A DNA stretch of 43,320 nucleotides, taken from the NCBI GenBank assembly GCA_027488155.1, contig JAIYCE010000083.1, forward strand, positions 1 through 43,320, given 5' to 3'. The notes under the pieces are model-generated. The model was not told where the DNA came from. It did not search any database and saw only the letters and a program-made list of their open reading frames with translations. This stretch comes from Hyphomicrobiales bacterium (GTDB lineage Bacteria > Pseudomonadota > Alphaproteobacteria > Rhizobiales > Beijerinckiaceae). Shown one piece after another: positions 33,044-42,523 of this stretch. Position 1 is the stretch's first letter; each line of letters opens with the position of its first letter. Both the position numbers and the translations under genes were made by a program.

Positions 33044-34446
33044 TGCTCATTCTGGTTGGCTCTTTTCTGCTGCTTCTGATCATCGGTGTTCCTGTCGCCC
33101 TTTCGATGGCGGTCGCGTCGCTGCTCTACATCATGATCGATGGCACCTTGCCTGACTTCACGGTGATGCACCGCATGCTGGGCGGCGTTGACTCGTTTCC
33201 TTTGCTTGCGGTTCCCTTCTTCATTCTCGCCGGCAATCTGATGAACATCGCAGGCGTGACCAATCGCATCTATCAATTTGCGGTTCACGCTGTCGGCTGG
33301 ATGCGCGGCGGTCTCGGCCAAGTGAATGTCATCGGCTCGGTGATCTTCTCGGGCATGTCCGGCACGGCGATCGCGGATGCCGCAGGCCTTGGCACAATTG
33401 AAATCAAAGCCATGAAAGACCATGGCTATCCGATCGAGTTCGCCGTCGGCGTCACCGCAGCCTCTGCGACGCTTGGTCCGATCATTCCGCCGTCTCTGCC
33501 CTTCGTGATTTACGGCATGATGGCAAATGTTTCGATTGGTGCACTGTTTTTAGGCGGCATCCTTCCCGGCCTCGTCATGACGGCGATGATGATGGGAACG
33601 GTCGCCTTCTTCGCACGCCGCAATAATTGGGGATCGGACGCACCTTTCTCCTTGCCGCAGGTGTTGAAATCAGCGGCTGAGGTCATTGTGGTCTTTGCCG
33701 CGGGCGGCGCGATCTGGGGCCTTTACGAATTGACCGGCTGGCCGATCCTAATCGGCGGCTTTATCGTCATCGCCGTGCTCACTTGGGCCGATTGGTATTT
33801 TAAATTCTCAGCCGTGATGGCGCTCATGACGCCCATGTTGCTGATCGGCGGCATGACGGCAGGTCTCTTTACGCCAACGGAAGCCGCCGTCGCAGCCTGC
33901 GCATGGGCGCTGTATCTTGGCCTTTTCCGCTACCGGACCATGACGTTCAAATCGGTTGCGAAGGCCACGTTCGATACAATCGAAACAACAGCGTCTGTTC
34001 TGTTCATTGTTGCAGCCGCCTCGATCTTCGGTTGGTTGCTCACCGTGACGAAGGTGGCCGATCTGCTGACAAATGCGATGTTGGCTGTCACCAGCAGCAA
34101 ATGGGTCTTCCTACTGCTGGTGAACATCCTCATTCTGATTGTTGGCTCCTTCATCGACACTCTTGCCGCCATCACGATTTTAATGCCGATCCTGATGCCA
34201 ATGATCATCAAGTTTGGCGTCGACCCGATTCATTTCGGTGTCATCATCACGCTGAACCTGATGATTGGCCTTTTGCATCCACCGCTTGGCATGGTGCTTT
34301 ATGTGCTGGCGCGGGTGGCGCGCCTTTCGGTTGAGCGGACAACGATGGCTATCCTGCCTTGGCTTATTCCTCTCTTCGGTGCCTTGATCGTCATCACCTA
34401 TGTGCCGGAGATCACGCTCTTCCTCCCCAAACTATTGATGAAATAA
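33043..34446 (+). CDS. TRAP transporter large permease, DctM family
   Basis: The 467-residue protein has about twelve membrane segments with the typical motifs FPLLAVPFFILAGNLMNIAG, NVIGSVIFSGMSGTAIADAAGLG, ATLGPIIPPSLPFVIYGM and GLLHPPLGMVLYVLARVA. DctM forms the sodium-coupled elevator-type channel. It is somewhat longer than the 425-430 usual in the family because of an extra hydrophobic stretch around 220-255 (EVIVVFAAGGAIWGLYELTG and a following helix), an insertion seen in some rhizobial members. It follows dctQ with a one-base overlap and is 12 bp ahead of the enolase-superfamily gene. Confidence 0.93.
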   Translation: MLILVGSFLLLLIIGVPVALSMAVASLLYIMIDGTLPDFTVMHRMLGGVDSFPLLAVPFFILAGNLMNIAGVTNRIYQFAVHAVGWMRGGLGQVNVIGSVIFSGMSGTAIADAAGLGTIEIKAMKDHGYPIEFAVGVTAASATLGPIIPPSLPFVIYGMMANVSIGALFLGGILPGLVMTAMMMGTVAFFARRNNWGSDAPFSLPQVLKSAAEVIVVFAAGGAIWGLYELTGWPILIGGFIVIAVLTWADWYFKFSAVMALMTPMLLIGGMTAGLFTPTEAAVAACAWALYLGLFRYRTMTFKSVAKATFDTIETTASVLFIVAAASIFGWLLTVTKVADLLTNAMLAVTSSKWVFLLLVNILILIVGSFIDTLAAITILMPILMPMIIKFGVDPIHFGVIITLNLMIGLLHPPLGMVLYVLARVARLSVERTTMAILPWLIPLFGALIVITYVPEITLFLPKLLMK

Positions 34447-34458
34447 GAGGACCATGTC

Positions 34459-35559
34459 ATGGCCAAGATCGAACGGATTGAAATTACGCTGGTCGATCTG
34501 AAGCCGAAGGTCTTGCGGACCGACGCCATTCAGAGCTTCGTCTCACAAGAAACGCCGATCGTTAAGATTATCGACTCTGACGGCATGGAAGGGGTTGGTT
34601 ATTCCTATACGATCGGCACCGGCGGATCCTCGGTTATCGCTCTGCTGAACGACCATCTCTGCCCACGCCTGATCGGCAAGGATGCCGACGACATCGAGCG
34701 GCTCTGGCGCGATCTGTTTTTCTCCACGCATGCCACGACCGTTGGCGCGATCACGGCGCTGGCACTGGCGTGCATCGATACGGCCCTGTGGGATCTGCGC
34801 TGCAAACGCGCCGGTCTGCCGCTTTGGCGTTTGGCGGGTGGAGCACAGGAATCTGTGCCACTCTATTCGACCGAAGGGGGCTGGCTGCATATCGAGCCAT
34901 CAGCCCTCGTCGAGGATGCGCTTGCCGTGAAGGAAAAAGGATTTTCTGGCGCAAAAATCAAAATCGGAAAACCGCATCTTGCAGGCGATGTTGAGCGCCT
35001 GTCGGCTGTGCGCAATGCAGTCGGTGGTGGTTTTGAGATCATGACAGATGCCAATCAGGGTTTCACCCTGTCGGAAGCCGTACGACGCGCGCGTGCTTAT
35101 GAAGAGCTCGATATTGCGTGGTTCGAGGAACCGATTCATGCTGACGATGTCGGCGCGCATGTACGCCTCACCCAATCGACCTCTGTGCCGATTGCAGTCG
35201 GCGAGAGTATGTACTCGGTCAGCCAGTTCAAAGATTATCTGCAAATGGGCGGGTGCAGCATTGTGCAGGCCGATGTCGCGCGCATTGGCGGCATCACGCC
35301 TTGGTTGAAAGTGGCGCATATGGCGGAAGCGTTTAACGTCGCCATGTGCCCGCATTTCCTGATGGAGATTCACGTATCTCTCAGCGCCGCCGTGCCGAAC
35401 GGCCGCTACGTCGAATACATCCCGCAGCTCGATCCGATCACCCATGAGGGCATGACGATCAAGGATGGGCGCGCCTATCCGCCGAATGCGCCGGGACTCG
35501 GAATCGCTTGGGATTGGGATGCCATTCGCAAAATGGCGCTCGTCGATTTGAAACTGTGA
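34459..35559 (+). CDS. mandelate racemase/muconate lactonizing enzyme family protein
   Basis: The 366-residue protein belongs to the enolase superfamily. Catalytic residues are all visible: the KxK pair Lys166/Lys168 (AKIKIG), metal ligands Asp197 (MTDANQ), Glu223 (WFEEP) and Glu249 (VGES), plus Asp272 and His299 (CPHF), the His-Asp dyad of the mandelate racemase subgroup. It should abstract the alpha proton of a carboxylate and either racemise or dehydrate it. The TRAP importer upstream supplies a carboxylate, and RidA plus a D-serine-dehydratase-like enzyme follow. An acid-sugar or hydroxy-amino-acid dehydratase/racemase is likely; the exact substrate is unknown. It is cytoplasmic and within the operon. 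Confidence 0.9.
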   Translation: MAKIERIEITLVDLKPKVLRTDAIQSFVSQETPIVKIIDSDGMEGVGYSYTIGTGGSSVIALLNDHLCPRLIGKDADDIERLWRDLFFSTHATTVGAITALALACIDTALWDLRCKRAGLPLWRLAGGAQESVPLYSTEGGWLHIEPSALVEDALAVKEKGFSGAKIKIGKPHLAGDVERLSAVRNAVGGGFEIMTDANQGFTLSEAVRRARAYEELDIAWFEEPIHADDVGAHVRLTQSTSVPIAVGESMYSVSQFKDYLQMGGCSIVQADVARIGGITPWLKVAHMAEAFNVAMCPHFLMEIHVSLSAAVPNGRYVEYIPQLDPITHEGMTIKDGRAYPPNAPGLGIAWDWDAIRKMALVDLKL

Positions 35560-35567
35560 GGCTTACC

Positions 35568-36029
35568 ATGACACCCGAAGAACGACTTGCCCAAATGGGA
35601 TTGACGCTGCCGCCGGTTCCCGTCCCGGTCGCCAATTATGTGCCTTACCGTTTCGCTGGCAATTTTCTCTATCTTTCGGGGCAAGGGCCCAAGCGTGCCG
35701 ATGGCACCTATCGCGCGGGGCGGCTCGGCCGCGACATATCGATTGAGGATGCGTATGCCGAAGCGCGTCTCACAGGGCTGCAATTGTTAGCTGTGGCAAA
35801 GGCCGCGCTCGGCGATCTGTCTCGCATCGAAGCTGTTGTGAAATTGCTTGGTATGGTCAATGCGGAGCCGGACTTCTCCGATCATCCCAAGGTCATCAAT
35901 GGTTGCTCGGATCTTCTCGTTGACGTGCTCGGCGATGCCGGGCGCCATGCGCGCTCGGCGGTCGGCATGGGGTCTCTGCCCAATCGTATGGCCGTCGAAA
36001 TCGAAGCCATCCTTCTCGTGAAAGCGTAA
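35568..36029 (+). CDS. RidA/YjgF family protein (enamine/imine deaminase-like)
   Basis: The ATG at 35568 follows GAGG by 8 bases and gives 153 residues, about 25 more than classical RidA. The extra N terminus (TPEERLAQMGLTLPPVP) marks the YjgF-like subgroup. Landmarks are YLSGQGP and HARSAVGMGSLPN with the catalytic-type Arg129, ending VEIEAI. RidA proteins hydrolyse reactive enamines/imines such as 2-aminoacrylate that PLP dehydratases release. The next gene is such an enzyme, 4 bp downstream, so a direct detoxifying or finishing role is likely. It is cytoplasmic, probably trimeric by family knowledge. Confidence 0.9.
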   Translation: MTPEERLAQMGLTLPPVPVPVANYVPYRFAGNFLYLSGQGPKRADGTYRAGRLGRDISIEDAYAEARLTGLQLLAVAKAALGDLSRIEAVVKLLGMVNAEPDFSDHPKVINGCSDLLVDVLGDAGRHARSAVGMGSLPNRMAVEIEAILLVKA

Positions 36030-36032
36030 ATC

Positions 36033-37121
36033 ATGTCCGATATGGCCACGCTCAAAAGCCGCATTCAACGTGAATTCGGCACGCCTGCCGTCGTCATCGA
36101 TCTCGATGTGGTCGAGCACAACATCAAGAAAGTGCAAGCGCTTTGCGATGCAGTCGGCGTGCAAAACCGGCCGCACATCAAGACTCATAAATCGCCTTTG
36201 ATCGCCAAGATGCAGATGGAGCATGGTGCGAGCGGCATCACATGCCAGAAAGTTGGCGAGGCGGAGGTGATGGCCGAAGGTGGGATCGATAAGATACTCA
36301 TCAGCTATAATATTTTCGGCGAAGAGAAGACCGGTCGTCTCGGTGCCGTCTTGAAGAAAGCGGACATCACTGTTGCAGCAGATAATCCGACCGTTGTGGC
36401 GGGCCTGCCGCACGCAGCCGAGGTTGCAGGCCGCGATCTCGGTGTCGTCGTCGAAATCGACACGGGTCGCAAACGCGCCGGCGTTGAAAATCCGTCTGAA
36501 GCGATTGCACTCGCCCGGGATATAGCCTCGCGAAAGGGGCTGAATTTCCGCGGTTTCATGCTTTACCCGCCGGAAGACAAGATGGCGGAAACGCAGAAAT
36601 TCTTGGATGAGGTTTTAGCCGCCATTCGTGCCGATGGGCTTGATGCTGAAATCATTTCGTCGGGCGGAACGCCGAACCTGCTCAATCTCGGCAAGATCAA
36701 AGGCGTCACCGAACATCGCGCTGGCACATGCGTCTTCAACGACCGCATGATGATGGCCGCTGGTTACGCTTCGCTCGACGAATGCGCGCTACGCGTTTAT
36801 GCGACGGTGGTAAGCCGGGCTGGTGCAGACCGTGGTATTCTCGATTCCGGTTCAAAAACGCTGACCAGCGACACGGGATGGGGGCTCGAAGGCCATGGCT
36901 ATCTCATCGAGCATCCGGAAGCAAAGATTGCGCGCTTCGCCGAGGAGCACGGTTTCCTCGATCTTTCGGCGTGCAATGATCGGCCGAAGGTGGGCGATGT
37001 CGTCCGCGTTGTGCCGAACCATGTTTGTGTTGTGGTGAACATGGTCGACCGTTTGGTCGCGGTGCGCGGCACAGAGATCGTCGGTGAAATTCCTGTTGCA
37101 GCGCGGGGCCGATTGACCTGA
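36033..37121 (+). CDS. DSD1-type PLP enzyme (D-serine dehydratase/D-threonine aldolase family)
   Basis: The 362-residue protein is a fold-type III (alanine-racemase-like) PLP enzyme. The Schiff-base lysine is in RPHIKTHK (Lys50). A metal site HVC (His330, Cys332 in VPNHVCVVVNM) matches D-serine dehydratase (His-x-Cys), while D-threonine aldolases I recall have His-x-Asp. It may therefore dehydrate D-serine or D-threo-3-hydroxyaspartate, or cleave beta-hydroxy-D-amino acids. SSGGTPN and DSGSKTLTSD bind PLP phosphate and substrate. It begins 4 bp after the RidA gene, closing the TRAP operon. RidA would remove the aminoacrylate it makes. Confidence 0.88.
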   Translation: MSDMATLKSRIQREFGTPAVVIDLDVVEHNIKKVQALCDAVGVQNRPHIKTHKSPLIAKMQMEHGASGITCQKVGEAEVMAEGGIDKILISYNIFGEEKTGRLGAVLKKADITVAADNPTVVAGLPHAAEVAGRDLGVVVEIDTGRKRAGVENPSEAIALARDIASRKGLNFRGFMLYPPEDKMAETQKFLDEVLAAIRADGLDAEIISSGGTPNLLNLGKIKGVTEHRAGTCVFNDRMMMAAGYASLDECALRVYATVVSRAGADRGILDSGSKTLTSDTGWGLEGHGYLIEHPEAKIARFAEEHGFLDLSACNDRPKVGDVVRVVPNHVCVVVNMVDRLVAVRGTEIVGEIPVAARGRLT

Positions 37122-37148
37122 TCCGAGCCGCTCTCGAAACATTGCAAG

Positions 37149-37202
37149 GGTCGCTACATCGCCTCGCGCCTCACGATGAGGATGCGAAGCGGCGTTGCGA
37201 CC
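37149..37202. repeat. complex palindrome between convergent genes, REP-like
   Basis: GGTCGC (37149-37154) pairs with GCGACC (37197-37202) at the base. Inside are further complementary blocks (TCGC with GCGA) and a central CCTCA-CGA-TGAGG hairpin. It lies between the converging DSD1-like and GNAT genes. The shape resembles dispersed intergenic palindromes of alphaproteobacteria, or a bidirectional terminator without T-tract. Confidence 0.45.
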
Positions 37203-37212
37203 AACGCGTGCG

Positions 37213-37680
37213 CTAGACCTTCAGCTTCTTCTTGAAGCCCGCATGCGATTTGGCGAAACCGTTGCGTTCGTAAAATCGATGCGCGTCAAGGCGGGTATTG
37301 TTGGATGTGAGCTCAATTTGCGACGCGCCATGCCCCCTTGCATAATCTTCCACAAAGGCAAGCATTTGCGCGCCTATGCCAAGTGAGCGCATATCGGCGC
37401 GCACTTCTACAGAGCGCAATTCCAAACGCCGCGTGCCCCGGCCCGTAAGGCCGGGTAGCAGTGTAAGCAAAAATGTGGCGATCACCGTGCCATCACTCTC
37501 GATCACCATCAGTGCATCGCGTGGATTGGTGTCAATCTCGTCGAATGCGGCTTCGTAAACGGATCGGTTAGTTTCATTCCACGCATCGCCATGCCCGCCC
37601 TTATCATCATCGGCATAAAGTCCAACGATGACCGGGAGATCGGCGCGGATGGCACGGCGGAATGTGAGCGTGTTGCTCAC
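37213..37680 (-). CDS. GNAT family N-acetyltransferase
   Basis: A GTG at 37680 overlaps the GST stop as GTGA, giving 155 residues; a longer frame to 37881 lies within the GST gene and is discarded. The GNAT fold is shown by LTFRRAIRADLPVIVGLYAD at the N terminus, the acetyl-CoA motif VRADMRSLGIGAQMLAFVEDYAR (R-x-x-G-x-G type) and the end HRFYERNGFAKSHAGFKKKL. It transfers an acetyl group to an amine of a small molecule or protein; the acceptor is unknown. It is translationally coupled to the GST gene upstream. It is cytoplasmic. Confidence 0.88.
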   Translation of the reverse strand: MSNTLTFRRAIRADLPVIVGLYADDDKGGHGDAWNETNRSVYEAAFDEIDTNPRDALMVIESDGTVIATFLLTLLPGLTGRGTRRLELRSVEVRADMRSLGIGAQMLAFVEDYARGHGASQIELTSNNTRLDAHRFYERNGFAKSHAGFKKKLKV

Positions 37681-38315
37681 GCAGCACGACTTTCTTGCGG
37701 CAGCAATTGCTCGCGCGTGCCAAAGCCCGGCAACGCCTCGAACCGCTTCATCCAATCGCCGATATTTGGATAGGCGGTGAGATCGTAGCCGCCATCCGGC
37801 GCATAGACGACGACGCCGTAAACATCGACATCGGCAAACGTGGGATGCTCGCCAACGAGCCAATTGCGGCCGCGCAGCCAATCGTCAAGCACTTGTAAGG
37901 CCGCCTTCCCTTCTGTCTCATATTGCGTGACGACGGCGGGATCCATCTGGCGGATACCAAGTTTCACAGCGCGTGGGCGGTAAATGTTGAGTGCGAGGCG
38001 GTCAAAATCCCACAGGCACCATTCACGCGCCTGAATCCGCTCCTGAAGCGTCGCGCCGCCGAGCTTGCCGGTTTTGTCCGCCAGATAATCGAGGATGGCG
38101 GCCGATTGACACAGCACCGTGCCGTTTGAGCGGTCCTCCAGCGCAGGCACCTGGCCGAACCGATTTTTGGCTAAAAACTCTGGTGTCTTGTGCTGCCCGT
38201 CGCGTAAGGCGATGCTTTCATAGGCATAAGGCTCGCCTGACAAGGACAAAGAGAGAGCGACCTTGTAGGTCGGGCCTGACCGAAAAAATCCATAAAGAAC
38301 GAATCGTGCGGCCAT
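37677..38315 (-). CDS. glutathione S-transferase family protein
   Basis: The ATG at 38315 follows GGGAGG and gives 212 residues; an in-frame ATG at 38387 lies in the divergent dedA-like leader. The thioredoxin-like domain begins VLYGFFRSGPTYKVALSLSLSG, with RFGQVPALED (cis-Pro) and CQSAAILDYLADKTG. The helical domain carries HPTFADVDVYGVVVYA with the conserved Asp. The serine in FFRSGPTYK may activate glutathione as in theta/beta-like enzymes. Substrate is unknown. It is cotranscribed with the GNAT gene. Confidence 0.88.
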   Translation of the reverse strand: MAARFVLYGFFRSGPTYKVALSLSLSGEPYAYESIALRDGQHKTPEFLAKNRFGQVPALEDRSNGTVLCQSAAILDYLADKTGKLGGATLQERIQAREWCLWDFDRLALNIYRPRAVKLGIRQMDPAVVTQYETEGKAALQVLDDWLRGRNWLVGEHPTFADVDVYGVVVYAPDGGYDLTAYPNIGDWMKRFEALPGFGTREQLLPQESRAA

Positions 38316-38407
38316 TGCTGCCTCCCCCTTGATTTGCCGCAATGCTAGAGCATTTGAACGGGAAGCGGAAAGCCCCCGTCCTGCCATGGAGTTTTTTCAC
38401 TTTGACA

Positions 38408-38920
38408 ATGCCTGAGAGCTTTATGCCCGTCCTCGACTTCGTCCGGGCACATCAGGGCTGGGCGCCCTTCATCGTTTTTTGCCTCGCTTTCGGCGAATCA
38501 CTGGCTTTCCTGTCGCTGCTCATTCCGGCAACCGTGTTGCTTTGGGGCATCGGCGCCATGGCTGGGGCGTCAGGCATCGAGTTTTTGCCGATGTGGTTTG
38601 GTGCATTCATGGGTGCCGTCTTGGGCGACTGGCTCTCGTATTGGCTCGGCTACCATTATCACGATCAAATCGCGCGGATGTGGCCTTTGAAAAACCATCC
38701 GCAATTGATAACGCGCGGTCATGCCTTCTTCGAGAAGTATGGCGCGCCCGGCGTGTTCTTCGGGCGCTTCATTGGCCCGCTGCGCGCCACCGTTCCGCTT
38801 GCAGCAGGGGCCTGCACCATGCCGCAAATTCCATTTCAAATCGCCAATGTACTCTCTGGTGCCGCATGGGCCTTCTTGACGCTCGCCCCGGGCACGCTTG
38901 GCATTCAAATGGCGATGTGA
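38408..38920 (+). CDS. DedA family membrane protein
   Basis: I chose the ATG at 38408 (170 residues); the ATG at 38423, behind GAGAG, is equally possible. Four to five hydrophobic segments are present. The DedA/SNARE-associated landmarks are FCLAFGESLAFLSLLIPATVLL, GAFMGAVLGDWLSYWLGYHY, and FFGRFIGPLRATVPLAAGACTMP with the conserved F-x-R-F-x-G-P-x-R. DedA proteins recycle undecaprenyl phosphate or other lipids across the inner membrane and help keep proton motive force. It is divergent from the GST gene and convergent with kup, ended by a 9-bp hairpin. Confidence 0.88.
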   Translation: MPESFMPVLDFVRAHQGWAPFIVFCLAFGESLAFLSLLIPATVLLWGIGAMAGASGIEFLPMWFGAFMGAVLGDWLSYWLGYHYHDQIARMWPLKNHPQLITRGHAFFEKYGAPGVFFGRFIGPLRATVPLAAGACTMPQIPFQIANVLSGAAWAFLTLAPGTLGIQMAM

Positions 38921-38942
38921 TGTGAGGGCGCTTGCCCTCACA
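38921..38942. terminator. hairpin between convergent dedA- and kup-like genes
   Basis: TGTGAGGGC (38921-38929) pairs perfectly with GCCCTCACA (38934-38942) around GCTT. It begins right after the DedA stop and lies 11 bp from the Kup stop, so it can serve both strands. No T-tract is present on either side. Confidence 0.55.
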
Positions 38943-38952
38943 TCCGTCTCGG

Positions 38953-40905
38953 TCAAACGTTCACCTGCGTCCCAATCTCCACGACACGCCCCGTTGGGAT
39001 TTGGAAATAGGCCGTTGCATCGCTGGCATTCGAAAAGAGCCAGATATAGAGCCTTTCCTGCCAGCGCGGCATGAGGCTGCGCTTAGCAATGCGCAATGTT
39101 CGTCGTGAGACGAAAAACGATGTTGCCATGATGTCGAACTTCCAACCCAGTTTCCGGCACAATGCCAGCGCGCGTGGAATGTTCGGCTCTTCCATGTAAC
39201 CAAAAACCATGGTCACACGCATGAAACGCGGATCGATTGTTTCGATGCTGACACGATCGGCGTCATCTATGCGCGGTAGCGTCGAATTGCGTATGGTGAG
39301 GATAACATTCATCTCATGAAGCACCTTGTAGTGCTTCAGGCTGTGCATCAGCGCCGTCGGCGTGACATCCTTGTCACTCGTCAAGAAAACAGCCGTTCCT
39401 TGAACGATCGGTGGCGGCTTACGCATCAACAGCTCGACCATGCTGGCCAGCCCGGTCTCGTTCGCCTTGATTTTTTTCGATAACAGATCGGAACCGCGCA
39501 CCCAAGTCGCCATTGCGACCATCATGCCGAGCGCAAACAGCACCGGCACATAGCCGCCATCAACGATCTTTAAGGCATTGGCACCGAAGAAGAGGAGGTC
39601 GATAACAAGAAAGGGTGCGATCAATAAGGCGGCAGACCAAACAGGCCATTGCCAATGTTTCCACACGACGATGAAGGCAAGGCAGGCTGTCACCACCATC
39701 GTGCCTGTCACGGCGATGCCATAGGCCACCGCAAGCTTGCTCGACGACCCGAAGAAGATAACAAGGAACAACACACCAATCAGCAGCAGGAAATTGACCT
39801 GCGGCATATAGATCTGGCCCTCCTGAGACGCGGAGGTGTGTTGAATGTCGAGCCGCGGCAGAAGGCGCAGCTGAATTGCCTGCCGCGTCAACGAAAAGGC
39901 TCCGGTAATCACAGCCTGACTCGCAATAATGGTCGCAAGCGTTGCAAGGATCACAACCGGCAACAAAGCCCATGAGGGAAAGAGAAGGAAAAACGGATTC
40001 TCAACCGCTGCGGGATTGGCGAGGACGAGAGCGCCCTGCCCCAAATAGTTGAGCCCGAGCGCGGGAAACACGACGGCCATCCAAGCGATCCGGATCGGCC
40101 TTCTGCCAAAATGGCCGAGGTCCGCATAAAGCGCTTCAGCACCTGTCACTGCCAGAAAGACGGCACCAAGCGCCACAAGCCCAGCCTTGCCATGGCTCAG
40201 CATAAAACCGACACCAGCCATAGGATTGAACGCCGCAAAAACTTCCGGATCATCGGCGATGTGGATCAATCCGCCGATCGCCATCACGATGAACCACACC
40301 AGCGTAATCGGTCCGAACCAATTGGCGACATGGCCCGTGCCAAAACGCTGCACAGCAAATATGGCAAATATAATCGCAATCGTAATCGGTAGAATGAAGG
40401 GATCGACCGCGTCGGTGACAAGTTTCAATCCCTCGACTGCCGATAGAACTGAAATGGCAGGCGTGATCAGCGCATCGCCATAAAAAAGCGCAGCACCGGC
40501 AATTCCAAAAATAAAAACAAAGCGCGAACGATAGCCGAGCGCGCGTTGCGCAAGCGCCATAAGCGAGAGCGTGCCGCCTTCGCCTTCATTGTCGGCCCGT
40601 AAAAGGATAACGACGTATTTCAGCGTGACGATTAAAAATAGGGTCCACAGAATCAACGAGACAAGGCCAATGACGTCAGCGCGTGCGATGTTTTGATGAT
40701 GCCCGCCTGCGGTCAATGCTTCGCGAAACGCGTAAAGCGGGCTTGTACCAATATCGCCATAAACGACGCCGACAGCGCCAAGCGCCAGACCAAAAGTGCC
40801 CGCAGGTGCAGGCTGAGTGCCGTGAGGCGAGTGTCCGTGATGTCCGGAAGAAGCGCTCGTCGCATCGACACCGGTCGGGTCCTTGCCCGTTATACCGGAT
40901 GTCAT
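38953..40905 (-). CDS. kup: KUP/HAK/KT family potassium uptake protein
   Basis: The ATG at 40905 follows GAGAG and gives 650 residues; the upstream in-frame ATG at 40989 adds an unlikely basic leader. After about 35 hydrophilic residues (His-rich, HHGHSPHG) the family signature [24 protein letters not shown] begins, followed by about twelve membrane helices with [13 protein letters not shown] and [19 protein letters not shown] cytoplasmic C-terminal domain of about 150 residues ends [14 protein letters not shown]. Kup is a proton-coupled, low-osmolarity or acid-condition potassium importer of the inner membrane. It is a single-gene unit converging on dedA. Confidence 0.95.
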   Translation of the reverse strand: MTSGITGKDPTGVDATSASSGHHGHSPHGTQPAPAGTFGLALGAVGVVYGDIGTSPLYAFREALTAGGHHQNIARADVIGLVSLILWTLFLIVTLKYVVILLRADNEGEGGTLSLMALAQRALGYRSRFVFIFGIAGAALFYGDALITPAISVLSAVEGLKLVTDAVDPFILPITIAIIFAIFAVQRFGTGHVANWFGPITLVWFIVMAIGGLIHIADDPEVFAAFNPMAGVGFMLSHGKAGLVALGAVFLAVTGAEALYADLGHFGRRPIRIAWMAVVFPALGLNYLGQGALVLANPAAVENPFFLLFPSWALLPVVILATLATIIASQAVITGAFSLTRQAIQLRLLPRLDIQHTSASQEGQIYMPQVNFLLLIGVLFLVIFFGSSSKLAVAYGIAVTGTMVVTACLAFIVVWKHWQWPVWSAALLIAPFLVIDLLFFGANALKIVDGGYVPVLFALGMMVAMATWVRGSDLLSKKIKANETGLASMVELLMRKPPPIVQGTAVFLTSDKDVTPTALMHSLKHYKVLHEMNVILTIRNSTLPRIDDADRVSIETIDPRFMRVTMVFGYMEEPNIPRALALCRKLGWKFDIMATSFFVSRRTLRIAKRSLMPRWQERLYIWLFSNASDATAYFQIPTGRVVEIGTQVNV

Positions 40906-40987
40906 GTTTGCTCTCTCAAGCTTAAACCGCGCAAATCGGCGGCCGCGGGGTGAGCCTTTACTCCCAGCAGGATTCAAGCGCAAGTAC

Positions 40988-41018
40988 AAAAAAAGGGGCA
41001 GAAAGCTCTGCCCCTTTT
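40988..41018 (-). terminator. intrinsic terminator of gatB
   Basis: A perfect 12-bp stem (40991-41002 with 41007-41018, loop AAGC) includes GGGGCAGA/TCTGCCCC. The minus strand continues into seven T (40994-40988). It lies 23 bp beyond the gatB stop. TTTT on the plus side is inside the stem. Confidence 0.92.
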
Positions 41019-41040
41019 CTACAATTCAGTTGCGTACGAT

Positions 41041-42513
41041 TCACTCAATTCCCAATTTCGCTTTGAGAATGTCGTTTACCGCTTGTGGATTGGCTTTGCC
41101 ACCCGATTGCTTCATCACTTGGCCGACAAACCAGCCGATCATCGTGGGCTTCGCTTTTGCCTGTTCCACCTTATCGGGATTGGCGGCAATGACGGCATCA
41201 ACAGCAGCTTCAATCGCGCCGGTGTCAGTCACCTGTTTCATGCCGCGTTGTTCGACGATGGCCTTCGGATCACCGCCTTCGGTCCAGACGATTTCGAATA
41301 AATCCTTTGCGAGCTTACCCGAGATCGTGCCTTCACCGATCAGGTCGACAATCGCTCCGAGTTGGGCGGCCGAAACTGGCGACGCGGTGACGTCCTTGCC
41401 ATCCTTGTTCAGGCGGCCGAAGAGTTCGTTGATGACCCAGTTCGCTGCGGCCTTGCCGTCGCGGCCTTTAGCCACGGCTTCGAAATAATCTGCGCCTGCC
41501 CGTTCGGCGACAAGAACGCCGGCATCGTAAGATGTCACGCCATAATCGGCGATGAAGCGCGCCTTCTTCTCGTCCGGCAATTCTGGCAGGCCCTGCTTCA
41601 AATCATCGACAAAGGCTTGCGAGAATTCGAGAGGCAACAGATCGGGATCGGGAAAATAGCGATAGTCGTGCGCTTCTTCCTTCGACCGCATCGAACGCGT
41701 CTCGCCCTTGCCGGGATCGAACAGGCGCGTTTCCTGATTGATCTTGCCACCATCTTCCAGAATGCCAATCTGGCGGCGGGCTTCATATTCGATCGCCTGA
41801 CCGATGAAGCGAATCGAATTCACGTTCTTGATTTCGCAGCGCGTGCCGAGCGGTTCGCCCGGGCGGCGGACCGACACATTCACGTCGGCGCGCAGCGAGC
41901 CTTCTTCCATATTGCCGTCGCATGTGCCGAGATAACGCAGGATGGTGCGCAGCTTCGTGACATAGGCGCGCGCTTCGTCCGACGAACGCAGATCGGGTTT
42001 CGACACGATTTCCATCAATGCCACGCCTGAGCGGTTGAGATCGACGAAGCTCAACGTCGGAGATTGATCATGGAGGGATTTGCCGGCGTCTTGTTCGAGA
42101 TGCAGGCGCTCAATGCCAACCGTGATCTGCTGGCCATCGGGCAAATCGACGAGCACTTCGCCTTCGCCGACAATCGGATCCTTATACTGCGAGATCTGAT
42201 AGCCCTGCGGCAAATCTGGATAGAAATAGTTTTTACGGTCGAAGACGGAGCGCAAATTGATTTGTGCCTTCAGGCCCAAGCCCGTGCGGATTGCTTGCGC
42301 TACACATTCAGCGTTGATCACGGGCAACATGCCTGGCATGGCCGCATCGACGAGCGAAACGTGATCGTTCGGGTCGCCGCCGAATTCCGTCGAGGCACCG
42401 GAGAAAAGCTTTGAGCGAGAGGTCACCTGCGCATGGATTTCCATGCCGATGACAACTTCCCAATCTCCGGTTGCGCCTTTGATTAACTTCTTCGGGTCCA
42501 CAGTCGCGTTCAT
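41041..42513 (-). CDS. gatB: Asp-tRNA(Asn)/Glu-tRNA(Gln) amidotransferase subunit B
   Basis: The ATG at 42513 follows GAGGG and gives 490 residues, normal for GatB. The signature regions are [70 protein letters not shown] and [34 protein letters not shown] (partly quoted). A C-terminal YqeY-like tRNA-binding domain ends [14 protein letters not shown]. With GatA and GatC it converts Glu-tRNA(Gln) and Asp-tRNA(Asn) to the amidated forms by ATP-dependent kinase and transamidation steps. gatA lies upstream, separated by a small membrane-protein gene. Confidence 0.97.
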   Translation of the reverse strand: MNATVDPKKLIKGATGDWEVVIGMEIHAQVTSRSKLFSGASTEFGGDPNDHVSLVDAAMPGMLPVINAECVAQAIRTGLGLKAQINLRSVFDRKNYFYPDLPQGYQISQYKDPIVGEGEVLVDLPDGQQITVGIERLHLEQDAGKSLHDQSPTLSFVDLNRSGVALMEIVSKPDLRSSDEARAYVTKLRTILRYLGTCDGNMEEGSLRADVNVSVRRPGEPLGTRCEIKNVNSIRFIGQAIEYEARRQIGILEDGGKINQETRLFDPGKGETRSMRSKEEAHDYRYFPDPDLLPLEFSQAFVDDLKQGLPELPDEKKARFIADYGVTSYDAGVLVAERAGADYFEAVAKGRDGKAAANWVINELFGRLNKDGKDVTASPVSAAQLGAIVDLIGEGTISGKLAKDLFEIVWTEGGDPKAIVEQRGMKQVTDTGAIEAAVDAVIAANPDKVEQAKAKPTMIGWFVGQVMKQSGGKANPQAVNDILKAKLGIE

Positions 42514-42523
42514 CGCTCTGCCC

